DNA of 64,000 nt from Nothopassalora personata (GCA_033816765.1 CM066293.1:4092001-4156000), one strand, 5' to 3'; positions 33,801 to 43,045 are shown, counted from the first letter of the stretch. The notes: a model not told the origin generated them from the sequence alone. Program-made: numbers and translations.

Positions 33801-35676
33801 TGGCGGGTGTGGGCCAGTTCTTGACGCATTCGATTTTCTTAGGATCCATCTTGATGCCCTCATTTGTGATGATGACACCAAGGTATGTCGTCTCGTGTCT
33901 AAAGAACTCACACTTGTCGATGTCAAGCTGTAAGCCTGCTTTGTCCAGTCGTTTAAGAACTTTTATAACATGCTCCACGTGTTCCTCACGAGTCTTGCTG
34001 AAAACGAGCGCATCGTCTAGGTAGCATGATACGAAGTCATCTAGGAACTCACGAAGCGTGTCGTTGATGAACGACTGAAATGTGCCTGGGGCGTTACACA
34101 GGCCGAAAGGCATAACAACACATTCGAACTGCCCGTACCTCGTTGTAAAGGCTGTCTTCCATTCATCACCCGCTGCGATGCGGATGCGGTTGAATGCGGC
34201 GATGACATCCAGCTTGGTGAACCATTGCGCTCCTGCAATGCGATCCAGTGTTTCTTGGAAGAGGGGGATAGGATACCGGCTTTTCGTTGTGATCGCGTTC
34301 AATGCTCGGTAGTCGACACAGACCCGCAGCCCACCTCCTGGTTTCTTGACTATTAGGACAGGTGCTGCTGCTGGTGACACGCTGCGCTGTATTGCGCCTT
34401 TCTCGAGCTGATCATCGAGCCACTTCTTGATCACCTCGTTCTCTCGTGCAGAGAAGGAGTATGGTCGTCGAAACGGTGGAGTCTGGCCAGCCTTGAGTTT
34501 GATCTCATGATCTACGCCCGGTCGCCGTGGTGGCACTTTGTCTGCTTCCTTGCGACTGAATAGCCTGGCCATCTCTCGGAACTCTGGTGGCAACAAAGGT
34601 ATGGGGTCCTGGTCCTTGTCCTTTGGGTTCATGAAGCGTTGGTAGTCGTCGGCCGAGATGGCGGATGCATTCAGTGCGCAGGCGGACAGGGGATCGCGAG
34701 CCACCTGTCTGTCCAAGTCCTCCTTCGGATCAAACATCCACATCATGTGGATCTCACATCCCTTGAAACCCTTGCGCCTACTCATGCGCCTCAATGCCTC
34801 GGCAGTGATAGGTTGGATGTCGATCTCCGGCTCCGGCTGCACTGACGCCTTCTTGTCAGTGCGGCGTGCTGGTCGTTTCAAGGTCTCCGGGCTATCAGCT
34901 GGCAATGGTTGTCGGACGTGGTGTGATGGCTCCGACTCGTCTTGCATCTCCACCGGTGGCGCATGTCTCATAGCGGCTTTCGTGGAGTGCGTCTCTTGCA
35001 CTACTGCTGGCTCTTCATCTTCGACATAGGGCTTGACGTATCCTGTCGAAGCTGGTGACGACTCTGGCACGGGTATCTCTATCTGCAGGATGCCCACTGG
35101 CGTAACGCCCTTATCGTTGATAGACTGCACGCACACAGGCTCGTCGCCATGTATGCAGTTCTCTCGACAGTATTGTGAAAACAGGGTCATAGTTCCTGAC
35201 GCATAGTGGAACACAGGCTGATGCTCGTCGTGCCATGGACGGCCGAGGATAACATCATATTCCAGCGATGTGCAGTAACCAACTCGCGTCTCAACGTGAT
35301 TGCCGATTTGAATCTGTGCCGTTGTTTTGTGAGTAATCAGTTCACTAGCAGGTTGGCCATCTGCTAACATTAGTCCCATTGGGTTGGGCAGCTCGACCAA
35401 ATCAAGGTCGTTCTTATGCGCAAAGTCGATGTCAAAGTACGTAGAGTTGGCACCATCATCATGGAAGGACTGAGCAGGGATCTTTCCATTCACTATGCAT
35501 GGCATAACCAGATGAGAAGCTATCACTGGGTTGTGTTCATCTACAGAATGGTTGGCTGCCAGCAGGGAGTGTGCCGATATGCTCAAATTCTTGCCTCTAT
35601 CTGGAGGCTCCTTCTCATGTTCGTGATCTCGTAACTCTCGTACTGACTCGTCTCGTCCACTGTGTGTTGCGCTCAC
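30730..35676 (-). CDS. pol: Pol polyprotein (PR-RT-RH-IN-chromodomain)
   Basis: 1648 aa from a GTG at 35676; the real entry is probably by -1 frameshift from gag at GGGAAAC (35691-35697), since this frame is open back past that site. Protease is at about residues 65-150 with DDGA (residues 73-76), where DTGA or DSGA is usual. Reverse transcriptase follows with YLDDALVFS, then RNase H with ETDAS and YSDHKNLEW. Integrase follows with an HHCC zinc-binding region (HDHAVAGH...CRICRTNK) and the core DFVTHLPPG, SDRGTQW and HPETDGQSE. A chromodomain (about residues 1345-1410, DHWEVEQILD...WEYLVKYVGY) marks it as a chromovirus. A further 236-residue tail follows that I do not recognise; it reads through the polypurine tract (KGGG) and ends inside the 3' LTR. 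Confidence 0.93.
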   Translation of the reverse strand: MSATHSGRDESVRELRDHEHEKEPPDRGKNLSISAHSLLAANHSVDEHNPVIASHLVMPCIVNGKIPAQSFHDDGANSTYFDIDFAHKNDLDLVELPNPMGLMLADGQPASELITHKTTAQIQIGNHVETRVGYCTSLEYDVILGRPWHDEHQPVFHYASGTMTLFSQYCRENCIHGDEPVCVQSINDKGVTPVGILQIEIPVPESSPASTGYVKPYVEDEEPAVVQETHSTKAAMRHAPPVEMQDESEPSHHVRQPLPADSPETLKRPARRTDKKASVQPEPEIDIQPITAEALRRMSRRKGFKGCEIHMMWMFDPKEDLDRQVARDPLSACALNASAISADDYQRFMNPKDKDQDPIPLLPPEFREMARLFSRKEADKVPPRRPGVDHEIKLKAGQTPPFRRPYSFSARENEVIKKWLDDQLEKGAIQRSVSPAAAPVLIVKKPGGGLRVCVDYRALNAITTKSRYPIPLFQETLDRIAGAQWFTKLDVIAAFNRIRIAAGDEWKTAFTTRYGQFECVVMPFGLCNAPGTFQSFINDTLREFLDDFVSCYLDDALVFSKTREEHVEHVIKVLKRLDKAGLQLDIDKCEFFRHETTYLGVIITNEGIKMDPKKIECVKNWPTPANVTDILSFTGFANFYRRFIKNFSKICLPMTKLTRKNVPWEWSEACQKSFDALKQAFIDAPTLKHFYPGRETILETDASDYVTAAVLSQRNENGVLHPIAYMSKKMDPQQCNYDIYDKELLAIVQAFEEWRPELTVNEFGTDDYENLPDPESAEDKPTLVYSDHKNLEWFMSTKQLNRRQARWAEFLSQFFFKIVYRPGVQGTKPDSLTRRSQDLPIHGDLSDPRNQQQHQVLLGPDRILNLSSSRVLNISANDVVTPLTTAIRELYAQPETEEAVRQLENDLPCSLLRKHRLDDRHAVPVGGMIYMKNVYGGYSLFVPPESEEALDDGEVPVRTRITQAFHDHAVAGHIGDEKTYELVARNYVWPGMARFVKSYVRACRICRTNKSTNIQYPGLLKPLPVPFAAWEDVAMDFVTHLPPGKSALDGQTYEDALTVTCRLTKEKHMIPVQSMTAEHTALVYLRYVFSRHGLPKSIVSDRGTQWVSAFWRRLCALLGIKQKLSSAYHPETDGQSENTNKAMEQYWRMFVNYAQDDWPDWTPLAEFTANNAVSATTGVSPFYANTGRNPRFSELELDLPMPLMPHKQRLDAEAADRFATKMHDMQQYLRQQMALAQAVQAEYANQNRTPAPLYKEGDEVWISTENWTMERPSRKMDVRWSGPHVITEVLPGNAYKVDLPPTMNIDNHFHSHLLAPVHPPVQGQVQPAPPPIRIVDDEEHETDPAEPDHWEVEQILDCKKRWPCGRAPAGGKQPYWEYLVKYVGYNRPSYEAADQVIEGAAASVADFHHNHPRATKPPGFQPPADWVANENATGMRVARTAPTSSAAMTLMPVGPGLRTCEKESDTRRDNDPSRQADRVPEAERLRGASHNGSNTADGHQNTVCSRLDGASHYGTGRLCDELSTHTEEDTVRTVTEVAVPCRRDNPPALRSIMDGHEVGTTTVVTNDDEMDVIDNDLMDDETFAMAMMDVRGKSAPERTLKGGGSVTVPAPIIHLDPRARAWIPRAPLTKPARGLGACISTSRPPRLS
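30866..30876 (-). promoter_or_regulatory. Polypurine tract of the intact chromovirus
   Basis: On the minus strand AAAGGGGGGGG lies three bases before the 3' LTR. This is the expected plus-strand DNA primer for reverse transcription. Confidence 0.85.
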
Positions 35677-35684
35677 AGAGTGGA

Positions 35685-37736
35685 CTATGCGTTTCCCGAA
35701 CCGCCGCCGGTGTTATTGCCGTTGCGTCGGTTGGTGCTTGGGTTGTAGCCTGGCGCGTATGGACGCCGGCTAACGTCCTTCAGTGGGCACTGGTCGTAGT
35801 CGACACGGCGGTGACCCACTTCCTCGCACTTCATGCATTTGTTCTGATCAATGCACTCTTGCGCCTTGGCAGCATCCAGTGGCTGCAGGTGCTGGTACTT
35901 CTGCGGACGGTCGGCCCACTTGGTCTTGGAGTTGGGGTTGGCAGGAGCGTCAGTGCTTCCACCTCTACCTCCACCTGTGGCACCGTCCTTCTTGTCGTCG
36001 TTGCCCTTAGTGTTCTTGGGCTTGTCAGCGGACTGCTTCTTGTGCTTGAGGTCGTACTGCTCGAACTTGTCCTCATAAGTGTACAGCGCAGACACGACCT
36101 GATCAAGGGTCATGTTGGCCGTGTTCTCACTCATGATGCGGTTGTCGTATCTCGCGTTCAGCTTGCGCAGCAGGAAGTCCTTCTCAAGCTTCTTGTCGGC
36201 AGCACCGGCGTCCAGGTTGACAATGTCTGCGTTCTCGCGGAAGATAGGGTAGAACTCGCTGAACTTCTGCTTCTCGCCCTGGTCCAGTGTAGTGAGCTTG
36301 GTCATAGCAGTGGCGTGCGCATTGCGAGTGCCGTAGCGGGCTGCCAGATCGTCCATCATGTCATCAACCGAGGCGTAAGCTGGTGTCGTGCCGCTTGTGA
36401 CCTTGGTGAGACTGGGAATCTTGGAGTCGACATACTTCCAGGCTGAGTTCTTGAGCCAGCTTTGGACATTCTGCAGTGAAGCCGTGACAGTGCGGTACTT
36501 GGACGCTGCCAGCCTGGCTTCGGCGGCACGCTGCCACTCTTCGAACTTAATGCCCTTCTCATCCAGTGGGTCGAACTCCTTCGGTGCCTTCGGCTCACTT
36601 GACGACTTAATGCCAGTGGTCATCGTGGAGTCGTATGTGGTGTAGCGGGACTGCGGCTCCTTGCTCTTCGAGCCCTTCTTCTTGGACTTAGAATTCTTGC
36701 GCTTGCTGCCACGACGGTGACCGCGCTCGTCATCGCTGTCGGAGGATTCGGAGTCGGAGGAGTCTGATGATGGGTTGTCGTCTTCTCCAGTCGGCTTTGG
36801 CTTGTTGCCATTGCGACGACGCTCCAGCGACTCCTCGGATTCGGTGCGTGGAGGTGGTGACTCCTTGCGTGAGTCCTTGCGTTGCTTGGATCGCCCACGC
36901 TTCTCACGTCTCTCCTTTTCCTTCTTCTCAAGCTCCTCGATGCGCTTCTCAGCATCAACAAGCTTAGCCTCAGCTGCCTTGCACTGGGTGCGATACAGCT
37001 TCCTCGCTTCCATGGTCGTGGCCAACTCGGCTTTGACCTTGTCCAGCTCATCCGGGTCGATAATGACTTTGTCGGTGTGCTTCGCAAGTTCTGCCTTCAG
37101 CTTGTCCACCTCAGCTTGTCTCTGGTCTGCTTCAGCTTGTGCAGTACCAGCTTCGTCCTCGAGTCGATCCATCTGCTCCTTCGCATCCTTGGCCTTGCGA
37201 ATATTGATGCGGTTAGCGAGTTGGAGAGCCTCAATAGTCTTGTGTGCTCGTCGGTGGTCGGACTCGATGTCGACAAGGATCTTGTGGACCTCCTCAGGGT
37301 AGTCGTTGACTCGCTTCTTGAGCTTCTCCGAGCTTAGCCCATTGAGAGACTCGAAGGTGTCTTGAAACTGGTCAACAGTGACCCTCCTCTTCTTCGCACC
37401 TGGAGCAAGAGCCTCGCTCTCATCCTCAGTAATGTCCTCGATGTACTCATCCCCACACAGGTCAGCCAAGTTGAGCTCGGTCTCAACATCCTCCTCCTCG
37501 ATCTCTTGGAGTCGGTCGAAGACCTTCTTGTGCTGCTTGTGGTAGGTGTTGTCTTCAGCCGTCAGCTGCTTCAGAACCTCCTCTTCTCTGCCTTGAGTCT
37601 GTGTCGCATCGCCGTTTGCGTTGTTTGTCGCGTCGGGGGGTAGGACGAAGAGGGAGGATCTGGTGATGTTCGCGCGATGTACGCGGCGGTCAGTAGTCGC
37701 CATGTCGTCGTCGTTATTGTTGTTCTTTCTCGCCAT
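35685..37736 (-). CDS. gag: Gag polyprotein of the intact chromovirus
   Basis: 683 aa. The N-terminal half is highly charged, with long coiled-coil-like stretches (about residues 130-290) and a Ser/Arg/Lys-rich linker (about 290-370). A capsid-like region follows (about 390-560, EFDPLDEKGIKFEEWQ onward, including RYGTRNAHATAMTKL). Near residue 645 there is one zinc knuckle, CMKCEEVGH...QC, with seven residues between His and the last Cys where the classical spacing is four. The stop (35685-35687) lies two codons after the slippery heptamer, and pol continues in the -1 frame. It would assemble the cytoplasmic virus-like particle. Large open frames antisense to it are shadows. Confidence 0.92.
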   Translation of the reverse strand: MARKNNNNDDDMATTDRRVHRANITRSSLFVLPPDATNNANGDATQTQGREEEVLKQLTAEDNTYHKQHKKVFDRLQEIEEEDVETELNLADLCGDEYIEDITEDESEALAPGAKKRRVTVDQFQDTFESLNGLSSEKLKKRVNDYPEEVHKILVDIESDHRRAHKTIEALQLANRINIRKAKDAKEQMDRLEDEAGTAQAEADQRQAEVDKLKAELAKHTDKVIIDPDELDKVKAELATTMEARKLYRTQCKAAEAKLVDAEKRIEELEKKEKERREKRGRSKQRKDSRKESPPPRTESEESLERRRNGNKPKPTGEDDNPSSDSSDSESSDSDDERGHRRGSKRKNSKSKKKGSKSKEPQSRYTTYDSTMTTGIKSSSEPKAPKEFDPLDEKGIKFEEWQRAAEARLAASKYRTVTASLQNVQSWLKNSAWKYVDSKIPSLTKVTSGTTPAYASVDDMMDDLAARYGTRNAHATAMTKLTTLDQGEKQKFSEFYPIFRENADIVNLDAGAADKKLEKDFLLRKLNARYDNRIMSENTANMTLDQVVSALYTYEDKFEQYDLKHKKQSADKPKNTKGNDDKKDGATGGGRGGSTDAPANPNSKTKWADRPQKYQHLQPLDAAKAQECIDQNKCMKCEEVGHRRVDYDQCPLKDVSRRPYAPGYNPSTNRRNGNNTGGGSGNA
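35691..35697 (-). other. Canonical -1 ribosomal frameshift heptamer
   Basis: In the gag frame the sequence reads TCG GGA AAC GCA TAG, giving the X XXY YYZ heptamer G GGA AAC. A -1 slip gives GGG AAA CGC ATA GTC CAC TCT GTG, which is exactly the pol frame. An in-frame TAA in the pol frame lies just upstream of the site, so the overlap is only about 30 nt. Confidence 0.8.
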
Positions 37737-37882
37737 CAGCTGTCGTGTTAGCCTTGGACTTACTCAAGGTGCGACTCGATTTGAGTCTGGCACCTAATAT
37801 CTCAGCACTCCTAGGTGCTGTCGCGTTTGCTTATGCGATCTCCCGATCGCAGCTTCTCGTGTCTTTCTACACGTTGGTAATG

Positions 37883-37892
37883 GTCTATTCGA
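37883..37892 (-). promoter_or_regulatory. Candidate self-primer binding site of the intact chromovirus
   Basis: On the minus strand TCGAATAGAC begins two bases after the 5' LTR. Its exact complement GTCTATTCGA occurs inside that LTR (37937-37946), about 41 nt downstream of a TATAT box (37983-37987). No obvious tRNA 3' end (TGG...) match starts at the LTR edge. This matches self-priming as known from Tf1-like elements. Confidence 0.65.
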
Positions 37893-37894
37893 AG

Positions 37895-38086
37895 TGTCAC
37901 AAGCAGGTGCAAGCACGTGGTCGGATAAGGTACAAGTCGAATAGACGGTCTATCTAAGAGAGGCGCGGAGGGCGCGAGGTAGATATACACGCGCCAAGCC
38001 CTCGGGCCGGCTTAGTCAGCGGCGCGCGCGGGATCCACGCACGTGCGCGCGGGTCCAAGTGAATGATGGGCGCCGGTACGGTGACA
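37895..38086 (-). repeat. 5' LTR of the intact chromovirus
   Basis: 192 bp, reads identically to 30671-30862. It contains a TATA box (37983-37987) and the putative transcript start region GTCTATTCGA (37937-37946). Confidence 0.95.
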
Positions 38087-40155
38087 CGAATCCCGGTATT
38101 ACCGCTAATACCCTATGTAAGCGCGCGCTTAAGGTCTAAGACTAGCTCTTTAAAGGTAAGAGTTTTTTAGCTATTAAGGTGAAGAATAGGTCGTAGTTTC
38201 GCCCTAATAAGCGTAGTTAGAAGACTGTTAACCCGCTTAGCTACCTCCGCGTTCGAGGTAAAGTTGGTACTACGAGTAGTATCGTTACGTATACTAACTA
38301 TAACTAGATCCTCGACAAATTTAGTATCGATAAAGCTAACTAAGCCGATCTTAATAGCACCGGTACCTACATTAATAGTAACATACTATACTAGTACAAT
38401 AACGCTAAACTGGCACCGCGGGTTAAAACAGTTAGAGAGATAATAAGTCGAGAATTCGACGTGTACCGATAGCACCTACGAGAATTGAATAAGGTTAGTA
38501 ACGGCGGCGTCTACTAGAACATGTAGTATTCTCTAAGCTAATAGATTATGCGATAAGACCCCGGGCTATAGCTCTTATAAGTAGCGCTACACCCTTAATA
38601 CTATACTCGGTTTATCTCCTTCCCTAGGCCTACGATTTTTAGCTTTAATAGGGCTTATTAGGGGGGTAACGCGAACACTATAGTATAGCATACTAGGGTC
38701 GACTTAAACCTCGAAATTAAGAACTACTAGACTAGTAACCGGCTTAATATGCTATACTCTCTTAACTTAGAGGGCACTAGTAGGCCGGAGTTTTTACACG
38801 GTTTTTATAAGTAAGGGAATGCTAGAGAGTTTATCTAGTAGTACTAGACTAACGACTACATAGAAGACGGCCGATTTAAGCGTTTCTTCTCGGTTAGGGT
38901 TTAGAATTACCTAAGTAAGAACAGCATTAGCTAGTTTAGAGAGGACCTAAGCGCTAGGCAACTGCGGGTAACTACTATAGGCGTTCTAATAAGGTAGGCC
39001 GCATATAAGAAGACGCTACGTTAGATTAACCCTTACTTTATCGAGATCCGCGACAATGACTATCTTAAACTCTAGAGAAGCTAGAGTATACACTAGGTAA
39101 TGGACCTCTATCGTAACTTTAAGACGCTAAGTAAGAGCGCTGTAGGGTTTAAGTATCGACGCCTAGTACCCGGCTATCCTTTTCCTACGGCTGTACACCT
39201 TAGTAGCATTAGCCCTCTATCCGATGCCCTAGCGGGTTTAAAGTCTTAGAACGATAACAAAGTTATCCTTAATGCTAGAAGGTAGCTTAATGCTACGGTC
39301 CGCCTAGACTCGGAGCTCTTCTATAAGAAGATGTATAATTAGCGCGTCTAAGCTGTAAAATTGATAGATAAGTAGCTTAGCTTAGTTACTACTCTCGAGT
39401 AGATGTGCTTTATAAGCAAAGGGCGTAATAAGAGCTTCTTCCGCAACTACTATAGGAACTTTACTAGCTAGCCACTTAGGGACGCGTCTAGTAAGACTAG
39501 TATTAGCTACGATAACGAGTGGGTCTAGATAAAGGAGTTATGTAAGAATAAGTGGAACTAAGTAGTTATTTATAGGCTCCTAGTTTCTAGTTGATTTCCG
39601 GCTATAGCTATAGCCTATAGGTTTCTAGTTCTAATTCTAGTTCTAATTCTAGTTCTAATTCTAGTTCTAATTCTAGTACGGGTGCTTCTAGTCCTTAGAT
39701 CTTACTTGTTTCTTATAGTTACTTATCTTCCCTTAACTTACTTTCTAGCTACGCGATAGACTCGTCTTTAGATTTATTAGGTTACTAGTACTAACACTTA
39801 TTTACCTCGTGAATAGCGTTCACATTATTCGACTATCTAGCCCGTTCGATTAATACTAACATAGCTGCCTAATCCCTCGCCAGTTTCGTAGCATACGTTA
39901 ATGTAGTACGACGGATGCGAGTCGCGATTATTAACGTTACTATTACGGTCTCTATTAAAGATATCCTTTCGACCTTTACAAACTGTCGCTAGGAGGCCCT
40001 AGGTTACCTAACATCTTATATATTAAGCTAAATGGTAGGGTGAGCTACTGTACTACTACTAGACTACCTTAGCTTATAGCGACTAACTAAGCTACCTATA
40101 ATGCCCGGGCTTACTGCTTTAGAACCTAAGGACAGGTTCGTAATGGGGGAGGATA
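38087..40155. other. RIPped DNA, element not identified
   Basis: CpA- and TpG-poor sequence with stops in all frames. It is not the continuation of element E. I find no RT or integrase motif. It may be the mutated gag part of another retroelement, since knuckle-like Cys/His codons cannot be excluded. Confidence 0.5.
39623..39677 (+). repeat. 12 bp tandem repeat (TTCTAATTCTAG)
   Basis: About four head-to-tail copies of TTCTAATTCTAG lie in RIPped sequence. Confidence 0.85.
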
Positions 40156-41655
40156 TATTAACGACTAATTGGTTGTATTAACCTTAGGTTTAGTTATGTC
40201 GACCTTAGGTTTAGAGGGGGGGGTCCCTTAGGTCTAACTTGCCCCAATTTCATTTAGGTTTAATTAGACATTTAGGCAAGCTAGTAGGACCTGGTATGGC
40301 TATTGAGATATATATACTACGTAGCTAAGCATTGTAAGCGTAGCATTAAGGCAACAATTCAATTTATACCTCTCGAGTAGAGGGCATAGGGGTTTAGGTC
40401 TACCAATCCTCTTGTTTTATCTAGCTACTACGCTGCTTATTACGTGACCTTATTTCACGGTCCCGGGACCGGCAAATACCTCTACTTACATAAGCGCCGC
40501 TCCATACCACTACAACTCGGACAGGCCTATATAGGGTAGTTAGTAGACATTAGTAGGCAGTCTTATAACTATACGCCGGATAGCAGTTTCGTAATTACGC
40601 TTAAACCTACCCTAGAAATCATCCTTCTTAATAGATGCCCGAGGCAGATACTAGTCTATTAGGTTGCTAAACCGCTCCTAGAACTTAGTAGCATTGGTAC
40701 TATTAAAGAACGGATTCTTAGGACCTCCTAGAGGTAGAAAGCGAGGGCTAGCGTTTTCTATTACTACTACTAATCGTCTAAAGAGTTAGTTATAGCATCT
40801 ATTCCAATTATGCTGTTCGTGCCTATACCTGTACCCAATTTAGCGGGCTAGTTCCGCTTCTCCCTTCTTTACTAGATTTAGGTGTTTCCCCTTCCTCCGA
40901 TTCCTCTATCCCCTTATAAGGGATAGAGTCCCTATAGACCCCTTCTATTTTCGTAGGGTTTATAGGCTATTCGTAGCCTCTACCTATATTGGTAAAGGTG
41001 CTAAGTTTTTCTAGTAATGTAGCCGTATCTATTGTTACGTAGTGCTTACTTTAGAATGCGCTAATACTAGTTGTTACTTAATAGGACCTTATAACCGTAA
41101 TTGTTACTAAATACCTTAGACCTTAAGTGTTTTCGACCTTAGTCGACCTTAACCGTAAACCTTAACCTTAAGTAATAACCTTAACCGTAAACCTTAGACC
41201 TTAAATCGTAATTTTAACCTTATAAACTAGATGCTAATACGCTACCGGGTGTATACTTAATACCTCCCCTTATTAACTACTAAAATAATGTCTACTAACT
41301 ACCCTATAAAGGCCTGTCCGAATTGTAGTAGTATAGAGCGGTGCTTATGTAAGTAGGGGTATTTACTAGTCCCGGGACCGTAAAATTAGGTTACGTAATA
41401 AGTAGGGTAGTAGCTAGATAAATAAGAGGATTAGCGGACTTAAACCCCTATACCCTCTACTCGAGAGGTACAAATTGAATTGTTGCCTTAATGCTACGCT
41501 TACAATGCTTAACTACGTAGTATATATCTTAATAGCTATACTAGGTCCTACTAGCTTACCTAAATGTCCAATTAAACCTAAATGAAATTAGGGCAAGTTA
41601 GACCTAAGGGACCTCCTCTAAACCTAAGGTTAACATAACCTATTAGTCGTTAATA
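40156..41655. mobile_element. Inverted-LTR remnant of the element D family
   Basis: The R-type LTR occurs in plus orientation at 40156-40549 and in minus orientation at 41289-41655. The 740 bp between them is the reverse complement of the start of element D's interior (matching 18362-18994 and 19319-19420). Unlike a normal LTR element the two LTRs are inverted, so this is a rearranged and deleted copy. It lacks the insert found in D at 18995-19313, which independently confirms that insert. It abuts the truncated LTR of element G. Confidence 0.7.
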
Positions 41656-41944
41656 ATAGTAACATAAGTTAAACGCATTAGAACTATAAGGGTTTCTAGT
41701 ATTCCTAAATACAAAGGAGACATTACTATATCTTAGCTCTATAGTCGACTATTCGACTAGTCGACCGGTTATCTAGTCGTCTAGTCGCCTAGCTTTACGT
41801 GTTTAACTATATAGGTTCGCTACGGTCGCGTACGTAACCTAATCGCGTTAGAGATCTAAGCAATTAGACCTTGTCTTCTAGTTTCTATATTCCTAGTACG
41901 CATCTTATAGGACTCCCTTTCTCTCGTTCTTAAAAACCGTAACA
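41656..41944 (-). repeat. Truncated LTR of element G
   Basis: 289 bp of a roughly 430 bp LTR, matching element I's LTR in inverted orientation. Its TGTTACGG start lies at 41944. The other end is cut at the GTTACTAT part, where the inverted R-type LTR begins. Confidence 0.7.
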
Positions 41945-42120
41945 CTATCCCTCTCTTAGCTAAGCTCGTCCCGAGTCTTAATTTTCTCGGTGTGTCTATT
42001 TTTTATCGTACTATAAGTAGAGAGCCGCTAACTCGTTAAGAGCGTTAAGAATATTAAGCATTAGGTATCGAGTCCGAAGGTCGCGAGATACCGTCTCTAT
42101 ATACCTGTTATTAAAAGGCG

Positions 42121-42495
42121 CGGGTTTCTAAAGGGAAGAGTCGTCCGCGATATATAGTAGACGTTCGATTTAGATGTTACTCGGAGTACGTCCGGAAAGG
42201 CGTAAAGTATAACGTAACTATTACCTAGACTAAATAGGAGAGACTCCGTAATTAACGTCGAAAGCTTAAGCGGGAACTCGACGATACTAAAGAGAAAGTA
42301 ACGGAGGCGATGTTAAAGGTTTATCGTTTACGTAAACAATTGCGCGTTACTAAAGAGCGCGAGGAGAAAGCGATCGCGAAGGATTTTAAGGATCTACGGA
42401 ACTTTCTAGCCGAGGGTATAGAAGCGCTTTATACCCCTTCGTCGTATCTTCTCGTTCCCGAGGGTACTCCTAAAGAATTAGAAGCGGTCTTCTAA
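42121..42495 (+). pseudogene. Accessory frame antisense to pol (copy in G)
   Basis: Relative to element G this frame lies between pol and the 3' LTR and reads opposite to pol. The decayed protein has a Cys-cluster-like start (RFRCYSEYVRKGVK), then a long Lys/Arg/Glu-rich coiled-coil-like stretch (RRKLKRELDDTKEKV, then YRLRKQLRVTKEREEKA), and ends ...VFStop. Stops correspond to Trp or Gln codons hit by RIP. Its counterpart in element I (50995-51363) is in the same relative place. The function is unknown; I recall similar Cys-plus-coiled-coil frames in other fungal retroelements, unverified. Confidence 0.6.
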
Positions 42496-42798
42496 ATGCC
42501 GATTTCTTCGTAGGAGAAGTTATCGCTAATTCCGAATAATGCTCTCTAGACCTACCCTACTTTAGAGGAGGCTATCGTATCTTCCTCGGATGCTAGTCCC
42601 TCTAGTTCTTAGGTACGTGTCTTTCCTTCTTATATTCCTAGATCTTTTATTAACAGTTTTATAGGTTCTTTTCTAGTTCCTAGGTATTTTCCGATTCGTA
42701 ATATCCTTTTTACTTAATAAGATATTACTAACCTTTTTTATCTAGGATCTTTTTAACTTTAAATTCGTTTTCTACTTCTAGCTTAAAATAGAAGCTTT

Positions 42799-43045
42799 TA
42801 TTAAGATGTAGTATCTTAAGGGGAGCTAACAGTTAGGTTGTTATCTAATAGCCTAAGGCATCCACGATGACTTAGCTTGTCGGAAGACACCTTCTCTCCC
42901 CTTTAGCTTAGATAGACATCTAACACAATTAACGCATTGGTTCCTAATATATTGCTGCATGCCCTGTAGCTATTAGCTAGTTGAAGATTGATCTCTTACT
43001 CTACTCCGCTGCTAACTACGTATCCTGTAAGGTCTTAACTTAACA
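42799..43045 (-). repeat. Solo LTR of another family, mildly RIPped
   Basis: 247 bp; on the minus strand TGTTAAGTTAAG...CATCTTAATA. Flanked by the direct duplication GCTTT (42794-42798 and 43046-43050). Removing it restores the pol 3' end seen in element I near 50,520. It retains many CpA/TpG, unlike element G around it. Confidence 0.82.

Larger units (their letters stand above)
30671..38086 (-). mobile_element. Intact, non-RIPped Ty3/gypsy chromovirus
   Basis: A 7416 bp element on the minus strand. It has 192 bp LTRs (30671-30862, 37895-38086) that read identically, gag (35685-37736), pol (30730-35676), a -1 frameshift site, a primer site and a polypurine tract. CpA and TpG are abundant, unlike the flanking DNA, so it arrived after the surrounding copies were mutated. 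The bases flanking it (ACCCG left, CGAAT right) do not form a target duplication, and the right flank does not continue element E. It has all parts needed for autonomous transposition. Confidence 0.95.

Noticed and set aside
35571..37643. Large open frames on the plus strand across gag (for example 291 and 175 codons)
   Set aside because: They are antisense shadows of the high-GC-third-position gag gene, and their translations are Leu/Val- or Ser-rich without motifs.
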